DNA from: Saccoglossus kowalevskii | Taxonomy: Eukaryota; Hemichordata; Enteropneusta; Harrimaniidae | Assembly: GCF_000003605.2 (NCBI RefSeq) | Contig: NW_003131857.1 | Location: 87,155 to 114,658, forward strand | Reading direction: 5' to 3' | Length of the DNA stretch: 27,504 nt | Shown: positions 19,995 through 27,504 of the stretch, piece after piece | Layout of the letters: every line of letters begins with the position of its first letter | Numbering within the stretch: position 1 is the stretch's first letter | Made by a program: the position numbers and the translations under genes | Notes under the pieces: generated by a model | What the model saw: only the letters and a program-made list of their open reading frames with translations | The model's database searches: none | Told to the model about the DNA's origin: nothing

Positions 19995-20160
19995 AATGGC
20001 AAAATGTGAAACCAAACAAGTATCTCGTAAGTGTCATGGTAACCCTACTTCCACCATAAGTCACATAACAATGAAGCCTCGCGAGATTCGCAAGTTGTTG
20101 AAGGACGCCACCAACGTTAGTGACTATAATTTCCTCTTCAGGTACTGGGAACTTATGTAG
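19995..20160 (+). CDS. candidate small coding exon, unknown protein
   Basis: ATG at 19995 opens a frame to a TAG at 20158-20160. The second half looks protein-like (MKPREIRKLLKDATNVSDY), with charged helix-like residues and ordinary codon use. Donor-like sites lie inside it: CTC|GTAAGTG at about 20027 and TTCAG|GTACTG at about 20143. The true exon limits are therefore unknown and the terminal residues may be intron. I recognise no family. The X-box-like site at 20482 is downstream and so is not an obvious promoter for this frame. It could be chance. Confidence 0.2.
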
Positions 20161-21589
20161 TAGAACTCCTCTGAGAATGGCTTAGTAAATGATAAATCAT
20201 GACTTTATTCAATGTGCTAGAAAATAGAGCTACAAAATGGCTCCATGCTTCTGCAATTAAACGTCTCGTTCGTTTGCTCGATCACAATGTTACACGAACT
20301 TAAGTAATAGGCTACTGAACGATATGCCTAAATGATGTACGGTGTATTATGATCGGTACGTACGCTACAAAATCAACTCAAAACTGAAACTGAGACTCTA
20401 ATATCTTTGCTTAAAATTGCATATTATATCCGAAAGTATAGTAACCCCATCTCCTTTGCTTGCGAGACTGTCGCGTGCAGTGTTGCCTAGCAACAGAGAG
20501 AACCGTAAACTCAAACACGACGTAATTCTTACCTAGGATATTACAATGCAACTTGGACGTTTTATATGAATTATGATTTTAAATATTGCAGCACTTGGGT
20601 AGATTTTATATTATCAGGCTGGGGATTGTCTTAAAATTCAGAACAAAAACAGGAATGTGTATACTATATCTTTATTATCTCTACTATATCTATATTTCGA
20701 GCAATTGGAATTGTTGTAATGCTTTGGAGGTTTAGATTAATTGAGGATTAAATGTTATCTCCATGGCCCACTGACAGCGTTATGCAGTGAGTTCATCGAC
20801 TTCATGCCCCCAGGATCACTTTCAGAAAAAAATAAAACAATAATTTGGGTCAACGGACAGTTTTAAATGGAAAACGGCATTGGCTTCAGTGATGACTTTA
20901 TTTTCTCAAAAACACATATACCATACCCCAAACTAATAATTAGTCTAGCACCCGAATTGTGAATTCTAACATTGTTAATAATTTAATTTTTTTAGACTTC
21001 AATGTGTTAATATTTTTTAATAAGTGATTTATATAGAAGATTATCTCCCACAATGCATTTCACATATGCTCAGTAACATGCTCAGTAGCGCAACATTTGA
21101 AATCCCATCGAACTCCTGAAGTGAAATAATATTTTATCAGACAATATTTGACGATACACAAGGCTCCCAAGTGACTAAGCGTATATATAAGTCGCACGCA
21201 AACACATGAGTATGTATGACCATGTATGGCGTGGTTATACGCCTTGACTGGCAGCTTTCACTTGATTTAATGTTAGCAGGGATTAATTGAAACACACTAA
21301 TCGAGAGCATGGATTTCTTAGATCATGTGACTATATTCTGATACAAATTCACAGAGTTCGTGTGATTTTGCTTTAGTGGAAAGTAAAACTACTTGTTTAG
21401 ACTTTGTAGAAGTGAATACCAGTGAGGTATTATTCTGAGATCGTTCCTAAAGCTTTATTGCTTTTTATAGGTTTATTTTACCACCTCACATACAGAAAAA
21501 GATATGAATTACCCGTGATCATTAAACGTATACCAACGTACTTTACCATGTGTGTTGCTGCGTCTATGTTAAACAGCTATCAGACGCCA
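20161..21589. other. no gene recognised; contains an X-box site
   Basis: AT-rich apart from about 20440-20515. A minus-strand donor-like CTAG|GTAAGAAT is read at 20526-20537. A plus-strand acceptor-like ATTGCAG is found near 20590. These are isolated signals. Confidence 0.4.
20482..20494. promoter_or_regulatory. RFX X-box-like site
   Basis: GTTGCCTAGCAAC matches the inverted-half-site consensus GTNRCC-N-RGYAAC at every constrained position. RFX proteins bind such sites in animal promoters, notably of cilium genes. It lies in a locally GC-richer patch (about 20440-20515). No adjacent start codon or first exon is established. Confidence 0.45.
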
Positions 21590-21682
21590 AATTCGTCTTG
21601 TCGCATCGCGTTCGTGGTGGGTTCCATGCGACTGGGCATATACAACGCGTGATTTTTTACGTGACATTCGAACTCGCGTTTA
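21590..21682 (+). mobile_element. diverged MITE fragment
   Basis: TTCGTCTTGTCGCATC, GGGCATATACAACGCGTG and ACATTCGAACTCGCG align in order with the middle of the TTAA-type family at 22822-22954. The right terminal repeat and both TTAA sites are missing. Confidence 0.55.
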
Positions 21683-22821
21683 TTACCTTATATATAATAG
21701 GGTCACCTACATCATCGCATTATCAAGACATGATAAACTCGGAACAATTGCGAAATTAAAGTGCAATATGACGATGGCGGCATTATAAGTTATGCTTCCG
21801 GAATGAGTAACTCCCCTGTCGCGGCGAGTACCGACAATTCGGATATAAACGGGTAATTTGTATTGTAAATGCAGTAACCAACGGCCAATAATGCAACAAT
21901 GCCACTGGTATGACACCTTACATTACATACCTATCAACCGCCGTCAGTGTTGTTCAATGTGATTAAAATGCACGATTGCACTGCAGTTGACATATCGATC
22001 GTCGGTCTAATAAAATAATTCACGCAAGGTTAATCAATTGTGTATTGTGTAGTCAGTCCCTGGACTTGTTATGAGCACTATCAACTTAAAAGTGAGCTAC
22101 CACGAGCAGCGACGTTCTTCAATAGCACAATTAAAAGATGCGTTCATTAATTCATCGTATAAAAGTATTTTCGATATCGGGTCACCGATCGGTTGCCTAG
22201 CTTGTACGTAGTTTTTGTTATTTTTTTGCCAAATGATCGGCTATGAAGAGAAAGGTGTGACTTTTTGTGTGGTTACATTAACATTAATAAATTATTGTCC
22301 GATCATTATCAAACATACAGTGTCGACTAAGTTAATTGTTGGTGTTTCTGTGCGTGATATCGGTAATGCTTTTCCAGTCGGTGTCGGTTTAGCATGAGAA
22401 AGTACGTAATTCTCAATTAAAAGTTCACTTCTCCGGGTAGGCACTGGATTTGTTTGTCTTCAAATTAATTCAAACATCCTGAACCCTTTTCCGGCGGCGT
22501 TTCTAATCGTCTTCATTTACGTGATTTAAACATCACTACACGTTTGTATTCTCCGGCCACTATTGTTCATTTCTAAATGACAATCAAAGTGATCGTCTTT
22601 TTCATAATTACCTTATAATTTGTTTCATCACAGTATGTTGTATCCTGCAACGCAGCAACTGAATATTCAAGGTGTTACTAAGTAATTTCCTCCTAAAAAA
22701 GATTAAAACTATTGGAAGAAAACGTGATCATTTATATTGAATTATATTCCGACACGGTATTATTGATTGTCAATTAGTAAGATACATTTTAGGTTATTAT
22801 AGTTAAAGACAATTATTTACT
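21683..22821. other. AT-rich stretch, no gene recognised
   Basis: Only short open frames without domains. Nothing repeated elsewhere in the window was noticed. Confidence 0.5.
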
Positions 22822-22954
22822 TTAAAGGGTGGCAGTCGTCGTGCCGCGTCCTGTTCGATATGAGACTCATAGCGACGTATACAACGCGTGTAAAGTACTT
22901 TGTTTATTCTTATGAGATTCGAACACGCGCTGCGCGACGACCACCGCGTTTTAA
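22822..22954 (+). mobile_element. TTAA-flanked MITE, copy 4 (best preserved)
   Basis: TTAA at 22822-22825 and 22951-22954, total 133 bp. The left end is AGGGTGGCAGTCGTCGTGCC and the right end CGCGACGACCACCGCGTT. Together they form imperfect inverted repeats of about 27 bases. The interior matches copies 2 and 3 closely, including GCGACGTATACAACGCGTG. No transposase is encoded. Confidence 0.85.
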
Positions 22955-23008
22955 ACTTGTGCATAGTAAAAGCGGTTGAGAAGGAGAGTCGCATAAATGA
23001 GCTACAGT

Positions 23009-23096
23009 TGATGTGGGTCTCATGCGCGGAAAAACAGCGCGTGTACATGAAATTCGAACGCGCTTCGTGACGATTTTTTCGCGTTTTCCTTCATCA
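23009..23096 (+). mobile_element. diverged MITE fragment next to copy 4
   Basis: GGGTCTCATGCGCGG, CAGCGCGTGTACATGAAATT and CGAACGCGCTTCGTGACG follow the order of the MITE middle and right end. The left end and much of the middle are gone. It begins 55 bases after copy 4 ends. Confidence 0.6.
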
Positions 23097-23832
23097 ACAG
23101 CACATGCTCCTTGTACACAGCCACCACATTCTATTCACCTAAACCTATTCATATTTTGACGAGTTGATTTAATTTTACACCTCCCTTGTTTAATTGTATC
23201 TTCCACCATTGTCTGGCGGGATGATCGATTTCCATCATCGCTGTGGAATAAACAATTGACTTAGCCGGGGCCAGTTTTATGGTAGTAACTGAGGGGTAGT
23301 AAACTTCTGTAAAGACGCACTAAAAAAAAGCAATTCTCGTGTATATAATTGATTTTAACGTCACAAATTTTACAGCCTTGTTGATTGTTATTTGAATACG
23401 TGAAACAAAAGGAATTTAATGATCGCGTAAGACAATACAAGACTATTAGGATAACGTCTGCATGAGAGAACATGCACATGCAATTAAAACATTGTGTGTT
23501 TAGATGGCGAAGTTAATAATGATTAAGTTTAGTGTTTATCTATGAAGAATAGGCAAAACATCACAGTATTAAAATATACACAGAAACTAAACGTGGGTTG
23601 TGGGTGAGAGGGATATTTTATTGAAACGATGTTTTGCTGATTTAGCATGAAATTACTTCGAATGAGATTAGGCGCATAAGCGAAGAAATTACCGTTTTTG
23701 GCATTGATTGACAGTGAGTAAACGCCGGTGTCTATTCACGTAATATGCAGGGTTCACAGGCAGAGATGCGTCAATATGATTGTGCTTCGTTGTCACCTCG
23801 TCTAATCGTCGTATACTCTCCACAAGCTCTCA

Positions 23833-23937
23833 GGTACGGATCAATAATACACACAATTCGCGGCTTTGATGTAAAGACCTCAGCTACGTGCCGTACCGGA
23901 TCAATATAAAGAAGCACACACCGCGGAATCGGCGTGA
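23833..23937 (+). repeat. diverged ~62-bp tandem pair
   Basis: GGTACGGATCAATAATACAC..TTCGCGG is followed about 62 bases later by GTACCGGATCAATATAAAG..ACCGCGG. Order and spacing of the words are kept, with substitutions and a small indel. Confidence 0.55.
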
Positions 23938-24560
23938 GAACAATTGAACACGAAAGTTTTTACGAGCGCTGGGTTCAGGCCTCATCTCTCCTCCCTCGAG
24001 TCGGTCACCAAAACAAAAGTAGCTGTTTTTTGAGTGCGCAACAAAGTTAACACAATAGCATTAGAATATCATCGGTGTCTGATTGGTATTGGAAGAAGAG
24101 AGAGGGAATCGTTAGTATTTTCGTAGCTTTACTGCGTGGCAAAGCGAGGAAAAGCCGGCACGTGGCCGGGATGTTTAAATATGACGCTTAGATCGCGTCG
24201 ATTGAGAATCGTTAAATTGGACTTGGCTTGAACGGCAATTGGTCGTGGCGCGCAATATGCACTATTTAATTTGATAGCATGTTGATTTCAGGCGCGTGTA
24301 TGTTCTTGAAATTAACCAAAACGTTAATGAAATCGTTAGTCAGGCCACTGATTACACAGTATATGATACATAGCCTATTTTTGAATAAAACACTCATTAG
24401 AAGTAAGCGTGTCTGTATAAAATCTGTATATATTCGTCACTGTCGGGAAGCGTTCAATGATATATTTCTTTCGCGAGTAAACTACAATGTGATGTTTGAA
24501 TCTATTCTATTCTAGTGCCCTCCATAAATTTATTCGGGGGAAAACAAACTCTAAATCTGA

Positions 24561-24592
24561 CCATGGAGGTAATAAGAATTACCTCCATGACC
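24561..24592. repeat. 12-bp stem hairpin of the ACCTCCATGG type
   Basis: CATGGAGGTAAT (24562-24573) and ATTACCTCCATG (24578-24589) are perfect complements with a 4-base loop. The same arm sequence makes the palindromic element at 11844-11907, so the two are related repeats. Confidence 0.7.
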
Positions 24593-25117
24593 TGACTGAC
24601 TGCGGTAAATGCTCGTCTGTCAAAATAAAACGTGTGATTTTACTGAGTTGGGCGATTCACACGAATGTATTCGTAAAAATAAAACAACGCTCTCGACTCG
24701 GGCAAATGAAAACAACGAATCGATTAGAAAATGGTCCACATTTTCCTCTCGTGGCTGCAAAACTGGACATAGAAAGATAAAGCGAATTCAGTAGGTATCA
24801 TCATTAACACGTATATGCGTGCTTTCAATGCTTCAATTTTCTCTCGGTGTCGAATTACACAAAAATAAACACGCTTTGTCGTGGTCTTCGGGGATGAAAT
24901 TACCTTGTCTATATATTCAGTGAATTCAGAACGTTTAATGTAAATACATGGGAGTATTAATCAGAGAAAGGGTACACCGGTCTCTTACAACTTTCCCGCC
25001 CGCCGTATGTATCTATGATAATATCCTTTTTTTCTGATACTGGTCAAGTGCCGCAAAGTGGCGGTGATTTTACGACGATGCCATACAGTTTGTCACCTTT
25101 TTTCCCCCGATGTTGGA

Positions 25118-25228
<111 letters not shown>

Positions 25229-27040
25229 ATCAATTTAATTATTCTGAGAGTCTTAATTTAGCTTCCTTCGCTAATTAGTAAAATGCGCTAAATCCATGTG
25301 AACGTATGAAATTACATTTATAGTACATTCGGAAAACACAGTTAATATGCTCAAAATATATTAAAATAGAAACTTTAATACCAGTGTAAGTTAATGTTTT
25401 AATAGTATAACACAATAAATACATACGAAGGACACGCTAAGTCACGTGATACATATGTCATATTTCACATTCCACTACTAATGCATGCGTATATGGAAGT
25501 AATAAAATGATTTTAATTAACTTATTTGTGTTACGTGGTTAATTGGAAAAGTCAATTTAATTATGTCATGTACATATCACCTGCAGGACGTCAAATCAGA
25601 TTCAACCTCGGCTGACTTCCACACACGTTGTTGTGTAATTCGATTCCTCAGGGGATGGGCGTAGCAAGAGAATTCGGGATGGTAATTTTGACAAATGCAA
25701 TTCTTTCCAGAGCCTACTTTTTGCAGGAAATAGCATGCTTGCATTTAAAATTATTTAATTTAATATGACGTCAGAGTAAGAGAGCTTGTGATTAGAATGC
25801 TATCGAAAAGCAGCTGGCTGTGAAATGGCGGACTGGTAGATAAACTGTTCCAGTATTGCTAAATCTGTGGGACTGTCCACTACTCGATTTAAAAAAAACT
25901 AGACAAGTCAAACTTTTTTAATTTTGTAAAATGTTGGGTATTTGAACTATTGGTTCTATGTGTAAAATAATCCCGCTTTCCAGTTGATTACATTGCCATT
26001 TACTTTTATGGAGTCATAATGAAGCCTTTCGACCTTACCGAGTCATATAACTTTGAAATAGTTCCGTGATGTGATCGCGATATTTTTAGAAATTACATTT
26101 GTAGACTGTTCATTGCAGTACTTTACGGAAAGTTAGAATTGTTTTGTTTCCAAAATAATATTGATAATAAAGTATCAAATTTGTTCGACTTAGTACAAAT
26201 TTGTTCACATCTGCTCGCTTTCAAAAAAAGCCAAACAAAATAAATGCTGCATTGACGGAACTATTTTTAGGTGCATGTGGAAGATTGTGCGGTGCGAAAA
26301 GTCGAAATATTATTTAAATATGTCTACAAGTACAGATACATCATGGCTATGAATTTGCCATACGTGCGTGTCACATGCTTTTGTTTTAATGATGATTTTC
26401 GCTCCGAAATAGTCTTGATACAAAGACAAAAGCTAAAGTTATTTAAGTTGTAACAAACACAATTATTATACGAAATTTACGAACTAGCACATCAAGATAA
26501 GTTATCCATGAAATTTCACAGATTATCGAACTAGTTCGCTCTTTGCAACCGTCGGTTGTGATTTGTCGACGAATATGACAGAAATCGATTAGTTCCATCG
26601 AAATATACAAGTCATGACACAGGCCAGAATATTATTACGTTTGTGCATATCATCCAATACTTGGTTACGCTAGGTAATTTTATTAGCGCGATCTCGATAT
26701 TTAAGTGTCCCCTTGAACTTCGATAAATGTTTTCAACTCGTATTTAATTATAATTCATCAATAAAAGCTGCATGCTTCATATCAATTGCCCAATTATATA
26801 ATACAAACACCATCAATTGTAAGCAAAGTCACGGATTAAGGCCTATTACCGCGTAACATCGCACAGAAGTTACATGTGAATGTGATTTCCAAATGTTCAG
26901 TATCACTGATGATGTTGCGGCAGCTGTTGCCATAACAATGAAGCTCTTATAAGCCTTCTTCTTTTCAATAATTTGTCTTAAACTGTTTTTTTTATGTTAT
27001 TACATCCATAATGGGTATCATCTGTTTATTGTTGTTGGGT
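25229..27040. other. AT-rich stretch, no gene recognised
   Basis: Short open frames without domains. A 12-bp word, ACAAATTTGTTC, occurs twice around 26177-26207. No transposon ends or RNA genes seen. Confidence 0.5.
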
Positions 27041-27049
27041 TGCGGTGGG

Positions 27050-27082
27050 TATAAATGCGGCTTTTAGACTTTATACTCATAC
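27050..27082 (+). promoter_or_regulatory. possible TATA plus initiator core promoter
   Basis: GGGTATAAATGCGG places a TATA box at 27050-27056. TCATAC at 27077-27082 resembles an initiator, with its A at 27079, 29 bases from the start of the TATA box, the normal spacing. The ~420 bases downstream contain no plus-strand exon that I can support, so this could be chance. Confidence 0.3.
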
Positions 27083-27504
27083 AACATTTAGTCGGATTAT
27101 TTTTTTTTTTATATCATCCGTATGCTTTGCCTTGAACCATCGCACGAACCTCAAGTTTCAATAAGCTGCATCAAACACGCATGCGCGGTGCGCCGACATC
27201 GCCGTAACACCTGTTCCCTTTGCCGTATCAGCCACACTGATCACGAAGAATAAAAAAATGCAGGAATAATACATATTTTTGGGTCTCCGACTTTCATCGG
27301 ATAAATTTAGTTTCCTGTGGAAGTCGTCGCGTTGTCGTGTACTAGTATATAGGGAAACTGAATACAAGATCACAGAAAAACATCGATTATAAAATATATC
27401 AGCATAAAAAAATAATCACATGAATTCCAGATCAAATAACAAGTTTTATGTAAATTAGTAAATAAATCAGCAAGGTATAATATATGTGGTGTTAAACAAT
27501 GTAT
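27083..27504. other. right edge, no gene recognised
   Basis: A T run near 27101-27110, then mixed sequence. The minus-strand frame 27158-27373 (71 codons) has no recognisable domain. Confidence 0.45.

Larger units (their letters stand above)
23097..25014. other. no gene recognised; local repeats listed separately
   Basis: Somewhat GC-richer between about 23700 and 24200. Open frames at 24279-24515 and 24496-24780 show no domain, and the second reads through the hairpin at 24561-24590. No paired splice signals were found. Confidence 0.45.

Noticed and set aside
26932-26970. X-box-like GTTGCCATAACAA
   Set aside because: The second half-site does not fit RGYAAC.

Overview
This window looks like intergenic or intronic DNA from an animal nuclear genome, most likely a marine invertebrate; I cannot name the phylum. 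It is AT-rich, contains one assembly gap, and has no open reading frame longer than about 130 codons. Its content is tandem repeats, short transposon remnants and diverged duplications. No bacterial-style operon, rRNA, tRNA or CRISPR array is visible. The best coding candidate is one minus-strand exon at 245-480 with a strong splice donor. A weaker candidate lies at 19995-20160.

Layout. 1-660: candidate exon, then a 90-bp repeat. 1750-8723: two diverged copies of a ~2.9 kb segment (about 1750-4638 and 5840-8723, period about 4.09 kb). Their similarity is concentrated in blocks, above all 3763-4077 and 7481-7795, which are nearly identical at their start although the surrounding DNA has drifted. 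None of these blocks reads as protein, so they look like a duplicated conserved non-coding (possibly regulatory) segment. The spacer carries a ~30-bp minisatellite. 8723-11060: a 150-bp-type monomer, a 38-bp tandem pair and a 55-bp x3 minisatellite with inverted CCAAT boxes next to an octamer motif. 11030-13075: a foldback element, a TTAA-flanked MITE and two tandem copies of a ~0.6 kb repeat, the second split by a ~485-bp insertion. 13080-16045: mostly unique, with another MITE. 16046-16318: gap. 16500-16870: 27-bp minisatellite. 17975-18562: four ~150-bp monomers. 18880-20500: GC-richer stretch with a perfect RFX X-box-like site and possible splice donors. 21590-23096: MITE copies. 25118-25228: an ATTT microsatellite. 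27050-27082: a TATA plus initiator arrangement.

The strongest recurrent mobile signal is a ~133-bp element with imperfect terminal inverted repeats next to TTAA, as in piggyBac-type non-autonomous elements. One copy sits in the left duplicate and is missing from the right one, which orders the two events. No genes can be shown to act together here. The main interest is the tandem pair of conserved non-coding blocks and the layered history of insertions in and around it. All similarity statements come from reading the sequence by eye; no alignment or database search was run.
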